Assembly: GCF_003332305.1 (NCBI RefSeq)
Contig: NZ_QOIO01000006.1
Span: forward strand, 62,001-126,000
DNA from: Microvirga aerophila
GTDB taxonomy: Bacteria; Pseudomonadota; Alphaproteobacteria; Rhizobiales; Beijerinckiaceae
Direction: 5' to 3'
DNA length: 64,000 bases
In this document: piece after piece, positions 53,386 to 61,931 of the stretch
How the letters are laid out: every line of letters starts with the position of its first letter
How positions within the stretch are numbered: the stretch's first letter is position 1
Notes under the pieces: model-generated
Databases searched by the model: none
The model's input: only the letters and a program-made list of their open reading frames with translations
Told to the model about the DNA's origin: nothing
Program-made: the position numbers and the translations under genes

Positions 53386-53679
53386 ATGACCTCCACTCTC
53401 GACGACGCGTTGAAACGGCTTGAGATGGCCGTCGGCCTGCTGGAGGCCTCGGTCTCGCGCAGGCTCGAGGCCGAGAACCGGCGCGGGGACCTGGAAACCG
53501 AGCTTCAGCTCATGCAGGACGACCGGGCCCGTCTCGCCGTGGAGCTGGACAGCGCCTTGACCCGCCTTCATCGGTTCGAGGCCGCCACCGACGACGTGAG
53601 CAGGCGCGTCCGCCAGGCGATCGGAGCCGTGCAGAGCGTGCTCGTCCAGGCCGGACAGCTCGAGCCGGAGGAGGGCTGA
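53386..53679 (+). CDS. DUF4164 coiled-coil protein
   Basis: 97 residues, almost all helical heptads (L-D-D-A-L-K-R-L-E-M-A-V, R-L-E-A-E-N-R-R). DUF4164 genes lie just before zapA in many Rhizobiales; here the gap is one base and translation is probably linked. A ZapB-like role with ZapA at the division ring is an attractive guess but unproven. Confidence 0.85.
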   Translation: MTSTLDDALKRLEMAVGLLEASVSRRLEAENRRGDLETELQLMQDDRARLAVELDSALTRLHRFEAATDDVSRRVRQAIGAVQSVLVQAGQLEPEEG

Positions 53680-53680
53680 G

Positions 53681-54055
53681 ATGTCTCAGGTGACCGTGGA
53701 GATCGCCGGAAAAACCTACAGAATGGCCTGCGCCGACGGTGAGGAGCGGCACCTGGAAGGGCTGGCGGCTTTGTTCGACTCCAAGATCTCCGAGATGCGG
53801 GCAGCCTTCGGTGAAATTGGCGACATGCGCCTCCACGTGATGGCCGCCATCACGCTCGCGGACGAAATGCACGACATGAAACGGCGGATCGCGGCCCTGG
53901 AGGCGGAACTCGCGGAGTCGCGTGGCTTCGAATCGTCGGGAGACGAGCGCACGCAGCGGATCGAAGCGAAGTTCGCGGAAGGCATCCAGAAGACCGCGGA
54001 ACGGATCGAGCGGTTGGCCAGAAGCCTGAACGCGCCAGGGCAAGGGCAGGGCTGA
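53681..54055 (+). CDS. zapA: cell division protein ZapA
   Basis: 124 residues. V-T-V-E-I-A-G-K-T-Y-R-M opens the ZapA beta domain, followed by L-F-D-S-K-I-S-E-M and V-M-A-A-I-T-L-A-D-E, then a long coiled coil. ZapA cross-links FtsZ filaments at mid-cell. In many bacteria zapA is followed by 6S RNA and the 5-formyl-THF cyclo-ligase; here a GNAT gene is placed between zapA and 6S RNA. Confidence 0.92.
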   Translation: MSQVTVEIAGKTYRMACADGEERHLEGLAALFDSKISEMRAAFGEIGDMRLHVMAAITLADEMHDMKRRIAALEAELAESRGFESSGDERTQRIEAKFAEGIQKTAERIERLARSLNAPGQGQG

Positions 54056-54067
54056 GGCCGGCCCGCC

Positions 54068-54838
54068 ATGGAGCACGCCCAACGAGCCCGCCTGACCCGA
54101 AGCGTTGAGGAGGCCTGCCTCAACGGCTGGCCTGCCTTGCGCGAGGCCGTGTTCGACGGTTGGCTGCTGCGCTTTGCCGACGGGTATACCCGTCGGGCGA
54201 ATTCGGTGCACCTGCTGTCGTCCGGAACCTGCGACCCGCACGAGAAGATCCGCTCCTGTGAGACGGCGTATTCCGCCCAGGGGCTGCCAACGATCTTTTG
54301 CGTCTCTTCGATGATGCAATCCACCATTGGCCCGGCGCTGGACGGGAGAGGCTATGGCCCGCCTGAAGATGAAACCCGGGTCCTCTACAGGAGTTTTGCC
54401 GATGGACTTCCGTCGATAGGCGAGGTCGAACTCACGGAGCGCCTGCCCGGCGCGGAATGGCTCCGGACCATTGCCCGGTTGCAGGGACAAAGAGCCGACG
54501 CGCAGGAGATCCATCGGCGGATCTTGGAAAGCCTCGCAGTGCCTGCGGTGTTCGCTGCCATTCCGGTGGCCCCGGGACGCCTCGGCGCCGTGGCCTTCGG
54601 GGCCGTTCACGATCGCATCGTCTGCGTGAATTCGGTCGCGACCGACCCCGACTTTCGGCGGCAGGGACACGCCCAAAGAGTGATCTCGGCCATTCTGGCA
54701 TGGGCGCAGGACCGGTGCGGGGCGAAGGGGGCCTGCGTGCCGGTGGTGGCCGGCAATGCCCCGGCCGTCGCCCTCTATGAAGGCCTGGGGTTTGGAACCG
54801 AGGCCTACCGGTATCACTACCGCCGTCATGCTCTGTAG
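54068..54838 (+). CDS. GNAT-family N-acetyltransferase (two-domain)
   Basis: 256 residues. The C-terminal half carries the acetyl-CoA motif V-A-T-D-P-D-F-R-R-Q-G-H-A-Q-R (about 195-209) and G-N-A-P-A-V-A-L-Y-E-G-L-G-F. The N-terminal half, with W-P-A-L-R-E-A-V-F-D-G-W-L-L-R-F, is a degenerate GNAT-like domain. This layout is that of the large uncharacterised GNAT group. It starts 13 bases after zapA, so it has been inserted into or recruited to the zapA-ssrS-fau neighbourhood. Confidence 0.85.
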   Translation: MEHAQRARLTRSVEEACLNGWPALREAVFDGWLLRFADGYTRRANSVHLLSSGTCDPHEKIRSCETAYSAQGLPTIFCVSSMMQSTIGPALDGRGYGPPEDETRVLYRSFADGLPSIGEVELTERLPGAEWLRTIARLQGQRADAQEIHRRILESLAVPAVFAAIPVAPGRLGAVAFGAVHDRIVCVNSVATDPDFRRQGHAQRVISAILAWAQDRCGAKGACVPVVAGNAPAVALYEGLGFGTEAYRYHYRRHAL

Positions 54839-54910
54839 GCGGCAATTTTAAAAGCTGGCGTCGGTCGATTTCCCTCTTTCCCCGGACCCCTATCGTCCCT
54901 ACATAAGGAA

Positions 54911-55050
54911 GGCGGGGCTGCGGGGCGCGTCAGGAGTTCATTCCCCGGGGCCTTAACGATCCTATGGGAGCTGTCCCTGACCCGGTCCCTGGACCGGGAT
55001 ACACGGCGCCCACCTACTTATGTAGGTTCCCGGGATCGCTTCTCCGACGG
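54911..55050 (+). ncRNA. ssrS: 6S RNA
   Basis: The gap between the GNAT gene and the cyclo-ligase gene holds a sequence matching my memory of rhizobial 6S RNA: GGGGCTGCGG, then CCCCGGGGCCTTAACGATCC, a terminal hairpin CCCGGTCC-CT-GGACCGGG (54981-54998), GGCGCCCACC, and a small hairpin ACCTAC-TTAT-GTAGGT (55012-55027) before CCCGGGATCGC. 6S RNA mimics an open promoter and holds the main sigma-factor RNA polymerase in stationary phase. Its place upstream of the cyclo-ligase gene is the usual one. Ends are approximate. Confidence 0.82.
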
Positions 55051-55070
55051 CTTTTGTGGCTCCGCACTCT

Positions 55071-55646
55071 ATGACTTCTCTGCCCGCTCCCGAGTATAAA
55101 GACCAGCTTCGCGCCGAGGGCTTCACCCGCCGCGACGGCCTCGACAAGGCGTTCCGAAAAAAAGCCGCGCAACGTATCGCCGAGCAGGTTCTGTCTCTTC
55201 CCGATCTTCGTGAATTGACCCCGGTCGGCTCCTATTGGCCGATCCGCAGCGAGGTCGACACGCGCCCGCTCATGGAGGCGCTGCTCGCCCGTGGGCAGGA
55301 CGTCGCCCTCTCGCAAATCCTCCACCCCCATTTGAGCTTCCGCCTCTGGCAGCCCGGCGACGTGCTGGTGAAAGGCGGCTTCGGCGTGCGCGAGCCCGGG
55401 CCAGACGCGCCCGAGTGCTTTCCCGTGGCGCTCCTCGTGCCCCTGGTGGCCTTCGACCGTTCCGGCGGGCGCATCGGCTACGGCAAGGGGCATTTCGACC
55501 GGGCCATCGCGGCGCTCGAAGACAAGCACCCGGTCTTGACCATCGGCTTGGCTTATGCGGTTCAGGAGATCGAACGAGTTCCGGTGGAGCCCCACGACCG
55601 GCGGCTTGACGTGGTCGTCACCGAAGCCGAGCTCATTCGGACCTGA
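55071..55646 (+). CDS. fau: 5-formyltetrahydrofolate cyclo-ligase
   Basis: It recycles 5-formyl-THF to methenyl-THF with ATP. 191 residues: the N-terminal R-A-E-G-F-T-R-R-D-G-L-D-K region, G-S-Y-W-P-I-R-S-E-V-D-T, and the ATP loop R-I-G-Y-G-K-G-H-F-D-R. ATG 55071 is chosen over in-frame GTG 55056. Directly downstream of 6S RNA, the classic ssrS-ygfA pair, and 17 bases before the phosphoesterase gene. Confidence 0.93.
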   Translation: MTSLPAPEYKDQLRAEGFTRRDGLDKAFRKKAAQRIAEQVLSLPDLRELTPVGSYWPIRSEVDTRPLMEALLARGQDVALSQILHPHLSFRLWQPGDVLVKGGFGVREPGPDAPECFPVALLVPLVAFDRSGGRIGYGKGHFDRAIAALEDKHPVLTIGLAYAVQEIERVPVEPHDRRLDVVVTEAELIRT

Positions 55647-55663
55647 GTTTGTAAGGAATTTCC

Positions 55664-56485
55664 ATGCGTCTTCTGTTCCTTGGCGATGTGGTCGGGCGGG
55701 CCGGCCGCAATGTGGTGGTCGAGCGCCTGCCTCATCTGCGCGACCGCTGGCGGCTCGACTGCGTGGTCATCAACGGAGAGAATTCGGCGGGTGGGTTCGG
55801 CATTACCGAGGCCATCTGCGACGATCTCATCAACGCGGGCGCCGATGCGGTGACCCTCGGGAATCACAGCTGGGATCAGCGCGAGACCCTGGTGTTCATC
55901 GAGCGCCAGTCGAGGCTCCTGCGTCCCGTGAACTACCCGCCTGGAACGCCTGGCCGTGGCGCCAACCTCATCGACACGCGCGGGGGCCACCGGGTCCTGG
56001 TCGTGAACGTCATGGGTCGCCTCTATATGGATGCCCTGGACGATCCTTTTGCCGCCGCCGACCGGGAGCTCGACGCCTGTCCCCTGGGTCAGGTGGCTGA
56101 CGCGATCATCGTGGACGTTCATGCGGAGGCGACCAGCGAGAAGGAGGCCATGGGCCACCATCTCGACGGGCGGGCGAGCCTGGTGGTGGGCACCCACACC
56201 CATGTGCCGACCGCCGATCACCGGGTCCTGCCGGGCGGCACGGCCTATATGTCGGATGCGGGCATGTGCGGCGACTACGATTCGATTCTCGGCATGCAGA
56301 AGGAGGAGCCGATCCGCCGCTTCCTCCAGAAGACGCCCGGGTCCCGCCTGGAGCCGGCGCTCGGCGAGGGCACCCTGTCGGGCATCGCGGTCGAGACCGA
56401 CGACCATACCGGCCTCGCAACCAGGGTCTCGGCCCTGCGGCTCGGGCCTCATCTCGAGGAAACCTGGCCCCGGTTCTGGGATTGA
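55664..56485 (+). CDS. YmdB-type metallophosphoesterase (TIGR00282 family)
   Basis: 273 residues. Binuclear metal ligands are visible in M-R-L-L-F-L-G-D-V-V-G, N-G-E-N-S-A-G-G, L-G-N-H-S-W-D, D-V-H-A-E-A-T-S-E-K and G-T-H-T-H-V-P-T-A-D. The Bacillus homologue YmdB hydrolyses 2',3'-cyclic nucleotides and affects colony development; the role in alphaproteobacteria is not known. Closely behind the cyclo-ligase gene and likely on one transcript with it. Confidence 0.92.
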   Translation: MRLLFLGDVVGRAGRNVVVERLPHLRDRWRLDCVVINGENSAGGFGITEAICDDLINAGADAVTLGNHSWDQRETLVFIERQSRLLRPVNYPPGTPGRGANLIDTRGGHRVLVVNVMGRLYMDALDDPFAAADRELDACPLGQVADAIIVDVHAEATSEKEAMGHHLDGRASLVVGTHTHVPTADHRVLPGGTAYMSDAGMCGDYDSILGMQKEEPIRRFLQKTPGSRLEPALGEGTLSGIAVETDDHTGLATRVSALRLGPHLEETWPRFWD

Positions 56486-56558
56486 GGGTCTGGGACTTCC
56501 GCACAAGTACCTTGGCCTGAGCGAAAACATCCCCATCTGTGCTCAAACGGAGGATCAG

Positions 56559-57230
56559 GTGGACGCCGAAATCAAGAGAAGGCCCTATCGCGAGGTGGGC
56601 GCCACGGTACCCGAGGTGCTCGAGCACAAGAGCGCGTCGGCTGTCCTGCGCGCGGTCATCAACAACGCCAAGGGCGAAGCGATCTCCATCGGAGACATCA
56701 TCGAGGCCTTCGGCGAGCGCGCCTTCGGATTCGTCCTGATCCTGTTCAGCCTGCCCAACTGCGTGCCGGCGCCGCCGGGCATCGCGGGCATCGTCGGGAC
56801 GCCGGTCCTGATTTTCGGCGTTCAGATGATGCTCGGCCACAAGCACCCCTGGCTCCCGGGGTTCATCCGCCGCCGCACCATCTCGACCGCGAAGTTCAAG
56901 CGCCTCATCGACATCGCCGAGCCCAAGCTCCAATGGCTCGAGAGCTGGTGCAAACCGAGGCTGACCCAGCTCTTCAGCGCGTTCGGCGACCGCGTCGTCG
57001 GGCTTTTTGCCTTCCTGGCGGCCCTCTCGGTCCTGATCCCGTTTCCCGGCACCAACTTCCCACCGTCCATCGCCCTCGTGATCGTGTCCATCGCCGTGAT
57101 GGAGGAGGATGGCTATCTCCTGGTCCTGGGGTATCTCATCGGCCTGGCGGGCCTCGCCTATACGGTCACGATCCTCGGGGCGTCCTATCACCTGATCCAA
57201 GCGGCGATGACGAGCTGGTTCGGCTTCTAG
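56559..57230 (+). CDS. exoD: ExoD-family membrane protein
   Basis: 223 residues from GTG 56559, with GGAGGA four bases upstream. A soluble start is followed by G-E-R-A-F-G-F-V-L-I-L-F-S-L-P-N and three or four more hydrophobic segments, with I-P-F-P-G-T-N-F-P-P-S in the second half. ExoD of Sinorhizobium is needed for normal exopolysaccharide production, alkaline tolerance and nodule invasion; its biochemical activity is unknown. No exo cluster is near. The frame upstream is the shadow of the phosphoesterase gene. Confidence 0.88.
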   Translation: MDAEIKRRPYREVGATVPEVLEHKSASAVLRAVINNAKGEAISIGDIIEAFGERAFGFVLILFSLPNCVPAPPGIAGIVGTPVLIFGVQMMLGHKHPWLPGFIRRRTISTAKFKRLIDIAEPKLQWLESWCKPRLTQLFSAFGDRVVGLFAFLAALSVLIPFPGTNFPPSIALVIVSIAVMEEDGYLLVLGYLIGLAGLAYTVTILGASYHLIQAAMTSWFGF

Positions 57231-57504
57231 GCTGGATCTCTCATAGGTCTGGGCGTCGGCGCGACGTTCGGCAGAGATGTCCCCTTGCCGGAAGAGCATG
57301 GGGGCTTGGCCTCGGGCGCAACAGCGTTTTATAAGCCCCGGAAGCATCTTCAGGCGCGGCGCACGCCCGTTCGCCCCTGGAAAGTGCAGAAACGAAATCA
57401 GGAGTGATATCCTCTGCCGGAGGTGTATTGCTCTACCATCAACATCCGTGGCCTGACGGGCTCTTGACCATCAAGACGCTCTCGGCCGCGATCGCGGAGG
57501 CCCC
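57231..57504. other. gene-free region before yebC
   Basis: 274 bases with no supportable gene. It must contain the yebC promoter; a TTGACC at 57462-57467 could be a -35 element but no convincing -10 follows. No terminator-like T-run hairpin after exoD was found. Confidence 0.3.
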
Positions 57505-58251
57505 ATGGCCGGACATTCACAATTCAAGAATATCATGCACCGCAAGGGCAAGGTGGACGCGGTCCGCTCCAAGGTGTTTTCCAAGCTCGCCCGCGAAATC
57601 ACCGTGGCGGCCAAGATGGGTATGCCCGACCCCAACATGAACCCGCGCCTGCGCGCCGCCATTCTGGCGGCCCGGGCCGAGAACATGCCCAAGGACAACA
57701 TCCAGCGCGCCATCAACAAGGCGTCGGGCGGCGACAGCGAGAACTACGAGGAGATCCGCTACGAGGGCTACGGTCCCGGCGGCGTTGCCCTCATCATCGA
57801 GGCCATGACCGACAACCGCAACCGCACGGCCTCGGACATCCGCTCCTACTTCACCAAGAGCGGCGGTAACCTGGCCGAGACCGGCGCGGTCTCGTTCATG
57901 TTCGACCGGGTCGGCTTCATCGAGTTCGGGCCCGAGGCCGCCAGCGCCGACGATATGCTGGAGGCCGCCATCGAGGCGGGCGCGGACGACGTGGTGTCGA
58001 GCGAGAACGGCCACGAGGTCTATTGCGAGCAGACCTCCCTCAACGAGGTCACTAAGGCGCTTGAGGAAAAGTTCGGCGAGCCGAAGGCCTCCAAGCTCGT
58101 CTGGAAGCCTCAGACCCCAGTGGCTGTCGACGACGAGACGGGCGAGAAGCTCATGCGCCTCATGGAGACCCTGGAAGAGCACGACGACGTGCAGAACGTC
58201 TACGGCAACTTCGAACTCTCCGACGCCCTCATGCAGAAGATGGCCGGGTGA
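57505..58251 (+). CDS. yebC: YebC/PmpR/TACO1 family protein
   Basis: 248 residues, [15 protein letters not shown] at the start and [10 protein letters not shown] in the middle, the full three-domain family length. Older annotations call it a transcriptional regulator; newer work links the family to translation of proline-rich stretches. TolA, which has a ten-proline run, is encoded in this window, but that is only a coincidence worth noting. It lies upstream of ruvC as in many proteobacteria. Confidence 0.94.
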   Translation: MAGHSQFKNIMHRKGKVDAVRSKVFSKLAREITVAAKMGMPDPNMNPRLRAAILAARAENMPKDNIQRAINKASGGDSENYEEIRYEGYGPGGVALIIEAMTDNRNRTASDIRSYFTKSGGNLAETGAVSFMFDRVGFIEFGPEAASADDMLEAAIEAGADDVVSSENGHEVYCEQTSLNEVTKALEEKFGEPKASKLVWKPQTPVAVDDETGEKLMRLMETLEEHDDVQNVYGNFELSDALMQKMAG

Positions 58252-58256
58252 TATAG

Positions 58257-58350
58257 CATCGTCGTGGCCGGACTTGATCCGGCCATCCACGCCTTTGCGC
58301 GGTTGGAAGACGTGGATACCCGGGACAAGCCCGGGCATGACGGTGGAGAT
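58257..58350. repeat. intergenic palindromic repeat between yebC and ruvC
   Basis: GGCCGGA-CTTGA-TCCGGCC and CCCGGGA-CAA-GCCCGGG hairpins flank an imperfect ATCCACG ... CGTGGAT stem. The whole element resembles the widespread Rhizobiales repeat that starts GTGGCCGG and ends CCCGGGCATGACGG. It fills nearly the entire yebC-ruvC gap. Confidence 0.75.
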
Positions 58351-58356
58351 TGATCA

Positions 58357-58860
58357 GTGACTGAACGCATCCGCATCCTCGGCCTCGATCCCGGCCTGCG
58401 CAACACCGGCTGGGGCGTCATCACGATCGAGGGGACGAAGCTCTCCTTCGTGGCTTGCGGCGTGGTCACGTCGGACGGCGACTTGGCGCTTGCGCTTCGC
58501 CTCAAGCAGCTCCACGACCGGTTGACGGATGTGGTCGGCACCTGGACCCCCGACGAGGTCGCCGTGGAGGAGACCTTCGTCAACAAGGACGCCCAGGCGA
58601 CCCTGAAGCTGGGACAGGCCCGCGCCATGTCCCTGCTGGTTCCGGCCCTTCACGGTCTGCCGGTGGCGGAATACGGCGCCAATCAGGTGAAGAAGACCGT
58701 GGTAGGCGTCGGCCACGCCGAGAAGGACCAGGTCCAGGCCATGGTGAAAATCCTGCTGCCCAAGGCCGACTTCAAGAAGGCCGACGCCGCAGACGCGCTC
58801 GCCATCGCCATCGCCCACGCGCACCACCGCAAGGCCAGGGCTTTGGCGGCGAGCCTATAG
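58357..58860 (+). CDS. ruvC: Holliday junction endonuclease RuvC
   Basis: 167 residues from GTG 58357 with GGAG upstream. Catalytic acidic residues are D11 in [13 protein letters not shown], the Glu in V-E-E-T-F-V-N-K, and the Asp of [12 protein letters not shown]. It cuts four-way junctions bound by RuvAB. ruvC, ruvA and ruvB follow in order but are separated by a repeat and by a foreign-looking gene. Confidence 0.96.
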   Translation: MTERIRILGLDPGLRNTGWGVITIEGTKLSFVACGVVTSDGDLALALRLKQLHDRLTDVVGTWTPDEVAVEETFVNKDAQATLKLGQARAMSLLVPALHGLPVAEYGANQVKKTVVGVGHAEKDQVQAMVKILLPKADFKKADAADALAIAIAHAHHRKARALAASL

Positions 58861-58874
58861 GGTGTTACAACGCA

Positions 58875-58982
58875 ACAGCAGCCGTCATCCCGGACGCCGC
58901 AGGCGATCCGGGATCGTACGCAGGACAAGGCACCATTCTCGTTGAACGATCTCGGGCTCTGCTTCGCAGCCCCGGGACGACC
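58875..58982. repeat. intergenic repeat between ruvC and ruvA
   Basis: Starts CGTCATCCCGGACGCCGCAG and ends CCCCGGGACGACCG; ATCCCGG and the later CCGGGAT (58908-58914) can pair, as can the outer CGTC...GACG ends. It resembles another common alphaproteobacterial intergenic element. The ruvA ribosome site begins at its last bases. Confidence 0.65.
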
Positions 58983-58992
58983 GGAGACTCAA

Positions 58993-59610
58993 TTGATCGG
59001 CAAACTCAAAGGCGTGGTGGATTCTTACGGCGACGACTTCGTCATACTCGACGTCCAGGGCGTCGGCTACGTGGTCCATTGCTCCTCCCGCACCCTCCAG
59101 AACCTGCCTCAGACCGGCGAGGCGGCGGTTCTGTCCATCGAGACCCATGTGCGTGAGGACATGATCCGCCTGTTCGGCTTCCGGTCGGATGCGGAGCGCG
59201 AATGGTTCCGCCTGCTGCAATCCGTTCAGGGCGTGGGCGCCAAGGTGGCGCTCGGCATCCTGTCCGTCCTCGATCCCGGAGCTCTCGCCACCGCCATCGC
59301 CACCGGCGACAAGGCCTCCGTGGCGCGCGGCCCCGGCGTCGGCCCCAAACTCGCCCAGCGCATCGTGTCCGAGCTCAAGGATAAGGCTCCGGCCTTCTCC
59401 AGCGTCGACCCAGCCCTCATCCGCCTGTCCGGTTCCATCGAGGATCGCAGTGCCCCCGTACCCGTCTCGGACGCCATCTCGGCTCTGGTCAACCTCGGCT
59501 ATCCCCAGATCCAGGCCTCCGCGGCAGTCGCCGCCGCCCTGAAGCAGGCGGGTGAGGAGGCCGAGGCCAAGACACTCATTCGGCTTGGTTTGCGAGAGCT
59601 CGCGAGATAA
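58993..59610 (+). CDS. ruvA: Holliday junction DNA helicase subunit RuvA
   Basis: 205 residues from TTG 58993 (L-I-G-K-L-K-G-V-V). GGAG at 58983-58986 decides the start; the frame is open to 58942 within the repeat. OB-fold N-terminus, V-G-Y-V-V-H, two helix-hairpin-helix motifs ([10 protein letters not shown] and [10 protein letters not shown]), and domain III at the end. It loads RuvB on junctions. Confidence 0.95.
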   Translation: MIGKLKGVVDSYGDDFVILDVQGVGYVVHCSSRTLQNLPQTGEAAVLSIETHVREDMIRLFGFRSDAEREWFRLLQSVQGVGAKVALGILSVLDPGALATAIATGDKASVARGPGVGPKLAQRIVSELKDKAPAFSSVDPALIRLSGSIEDRSAPVPVSDAISALVNLGYPQIQASAAVAAALKQAGEEAEAKTLIRLGLRELAR

Positions 59611-59633
59611 CATTACACTCATGGAGGTTTTCC

Positions 59634-60083
59634 ATGAGAAGATTTGTTCTTCGGTTCGTTCTCCTCGCCCCTCTGCTGCTTTGGCTCTCGGCAACAGTAG
59701 CATTGGTTGCAACAGCTCCGATTTGGCTAAGTTTCCCAACCTGTTGCGTCATTGACGATGCAGCCATGCTCGGATGGCTATATATGCTTCCAAAGCTGTA
59801 TGTTGTCGCGGCATTCCCAGCAGCGTTCGTGGCGTCCCTGTTGTTCAAGCTATATGCTTGGCACGATGAATTCGAACCTATAGCAATGTTCATAAGCTTG
59901 CTGGTGGCTTTGATAGGATTCTTTATTTGTATAGTGGCCATGGACGTGAAATTTAAGTTTTACGAGAGCATCTTTGACGCAACTTCTCTTGTGTTTTCCT
60001 GTGCCATATTTGGGATTTTGTTTGTTTCAACCGCACTTTCTGCGCTCATGGCGCGACGGTTGTCGCGAAAGTCCATCAGCTAG
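59634..60083 (+). CDS. AT-rich orphan membrane protein inserted between ruvA and ruvB
   Basis: 149 residues with about four hydrophobic helices (V-L-L-A-P-L-L-L-W-L; L-Y-V-V-A-A-F-P-A-A; I-S-L-L-V-A-L-I-G-F-F; V-F-S-C-A-I-F-G-I-L). No family recognised. Base use is unlike its neighbours: by hand count 46 of 120 bases (38%) are G or C in 59881-60000, against well over 60% around it. ATGGAGG gives a ribosome site. Likely gained by transfer. It follows ruvA by 23 bases, so it is probably read with ruvA. Confidence 0.7.
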   Translation: MRRFVLRFVLLAPLLLWLSATVALVATAPIWLSFPTCCVIDDAAMLGWLYMLPKLYVVAAFPAAFVASLLFKLYAWHDEFEPIAMFISLLVALIGFFICIVAMDVKFKFYESIFDATSLVFSCAIFGILFVSTALSALMARRLSRKSIS

Positions 60084-60242
60084 CAGCGGTGCAGGTTCGC
60101 GTGTTGGAAACCGGCAATGCACTTGTTAAGACGACCCAACTGCGCTGCTGATGACATTGTTTGTGTTCCCGTTTTGATCTTTTTAAGGATTGGCGTATGA
60201 GAACGGGTGCGCCCATATCAAATCTCTGAAGGGTACGTTTCT

Positions 60243-61289
60243 TTGACCGATTCCCGCCGCCTGCTCAGCCCTGAAAAGCGCGAGGACGATGCCGAAGCGT
60301 CGATCCGGCCGCTGTCGCTCGACGATTTCACGGGCCAAAAGGCCGCGCGGGCGAATTTGCAGGTGTTCATCAACGCGGCGAAGACCAGAGGGGATGCCCT
60401 CGACCACGTGCTCTTCGTCGGCCCGCCGGGGCTGGGCAAGACGACGCTCGCGCAGATCGTGGCCCGCGAGCTTGGGGTGAATTTCCGCTCGACCTCGGGC
60501 CCGGTCATCGCCAAGGCGGGTGACCTGGCGGCGCAGCTGACCAACCTGGAAGAGCGGGACGTGCTCTTCATCGACGAGATCCACCGCCTCAACCCGGCCG
60601 TGGAGGAGATCCTCTATCCGGCGATGGAGGATTACCAGCTCGACCTGATTATCGGCGAGGGCCCGGCCGCCCGTTCGGTGAAGATCGAGCTGCCGAAATT
60701 CACCCTCGTCGGGGCCACCACGCGCGCGGGCCTTCTCACGACCCCGTTGCGCGACCGGTTCGGCATCCCGATCCGGCTTGAATTCTATACGGTCGAGGAG
60801 CTGGAGCTGATCGTCCGGCGCGGCGCCCGGGTGCTGGGGCTCGGCATGAGCGAGGAGGGCGCCAACGAGATCGCCCGTCGCTCCCGCGGCACCCCCCGCA
60901 TCGCCGGCCGCCTCCTGCGCCGGGTGCGCGACTTCGCCATCGTGGACGACGTGAAGACCGTGACCCGCGAACTCGCCGATAGGGCCCTGCGCCTCCTCGA
61001 CGTGGACCCCATCGGCCTCGACCTCATGGACCGCAAATACCTGACCATGATCGCTAATTCCTTCGGCGGCGGCCCGGTCGGCATCGAGACCATCGCGGCG
61101 GCCCTCTCCGAGCCCCGGGATGCCATCGAGGAGATCATCGAGCCCTACCTGATCCAGAAGGGCTTCGTGCAGCGCACCCCCCGCGGCCGCATCCTCACCC
61201 CCCACGCCTTCAAGCACCTTGGCCTGCCCGAGCCCACCCGCGAAACGGTGGCGCAGTTCGGGCTCTTCAACGCGGACGAGGATGAGTGA
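60243..61289 (+). CDS. ruvB: Holliday junction branch migration ATPase RuvB
   Basis: 348 residues from TTG 60243. Walker [10 protein letters not shown], Walker B L-F-I-D-E-I-H-R, sensor G-A-T-T-R-A-G and the arginine finger [12 protein letters not shown] are all normal, plus the C-terminal winged helix. GTG 60207 would add 12 residues, but the family starts near T-D-S-R-R-L-L-S-P. Its promoter must lie in the AT-rich 159 bases upstream or behind ruvC/ruvA. It abuts ybgC. Confidence 0.96.
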   Translation: MTDSRRLLSPEKREDDAEASIRPLSLDDFTGQKAARANLQVFINAAKTRGDALDHVLFVGPPGLGKTTLAQIVARELGVNFRSTSGPVIAKAGDLAAQLTNLEERDVLFIDEIHRLNPAVEEILYPAMEDYQLDLIIGEGPAARSVKIELPKFTLVGATTRAGLLTTPLRDRFGIPIRLEFYTVEELELIVRRGARVLGLGMSEEGANEIARRSRGTPRIAGRLLRRVRDFAIVDDVKTVTRELADRALRLLDVDPIGLDLMDRKYLTMIANSFGGGPVGIETIAAALSEPRDAIEEIIEPYLIQKGFVQRTPRGRILTPHAFKHLGLPEPTRETVAQFGLFNADEDE

Positions 61290-61290
61290 T

Positions 61291-61755
61291 ATGCGAGGCG
61301 GAGAAGCGCAGGGCCACGCCTTTCCTCACCTCTCCGGTCGCCTGGATAACGGCACCCATATCCTGCCCGTCCGGGTCTATTACGAGGACACGGATTTCTC
61401 CGGCGTGGTCTACCACGCGAGCTATCTCCGGTTCCTGGAGCGTGGCCGTACGGACTTTCTCCGTCTGGCCGGGGTGGACCAATCGACGCTGCACGCAGAC
61501 GGGGAAGGCCTCATCTTCGCGGTCCGGCGCATGACCATCGACTATTTCAAGCCTGCCCGCATGGACGACATTCTGACCGTCGAGACCCACACGGCGGATG
61601 TACGGGGCGCATCCCTGGTCATCGCCCAGCGCATCCTTCGCGGCGAAGAGGTTATCGTCACGGCGGACGTGCGCGTAGCGGCCATTTCAGGGGGGCGTCC
61701 GGCCCGCATTCCAGATGATCTCCGGGGGATATTGGCCCCTGCCGATCAGGCTTAA
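61291..61755 (+). CDS. ybgC: Tol-Pal-associated acyl-CoA thioesterase
   Basis: 154 residues of hot-dog fold: R-V-Y-Y-E-D-T-D-F-S-G-V-V-Y-H-A-S-Y with the active-site Asp, then F-L-E-R-G-R-T-D-F-L. The first gene of the tol-pal cluster in most proteobacteria; YbgC hydrolyses acyl-CoA or acyl-ACP in phospholipid metabolism. GAGG is nine bases before ATG 61291; ATG 61282, which would overlap ruvB, is possible. Confidence 0.93.
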   Translation: MRGGEAQGHAFPHLSGRLDNGTHILPVRVYYEDTDFSGVVYHASYLRFLERGRTDFLRLAGVDQSTLHADGEGLIFAVRRMTIDYFKPARMDDILTVETHTADVRGASLVIAQRILRGEEVIVTADVRVAAISGGRPARIPDDLRGILAPADQA

Positions 61756-61931
61756 ACCAAGCCTTAACCCTACTGTGTGCTTAACATGTAACGGACGGAG
61801 AGGAAGTGCGCCTCCTGGACGGCCGCCCTTATTTTCGACAGATTCCGGGGCGAACGAACAGTGATACGCAAAAAGATTTTCCTAAGCGGAGCCTTGGCTT
61901 AAGGCTGCTCGAAGAGCGAGGACGCGAGATC

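Noticed and set aside
54962-55147. 61-codon minus-strand ORF
   Set aside because: It overlaps the 6S RNA and the start of the cyclo-ligase gene; composition and position make it a chance frame.
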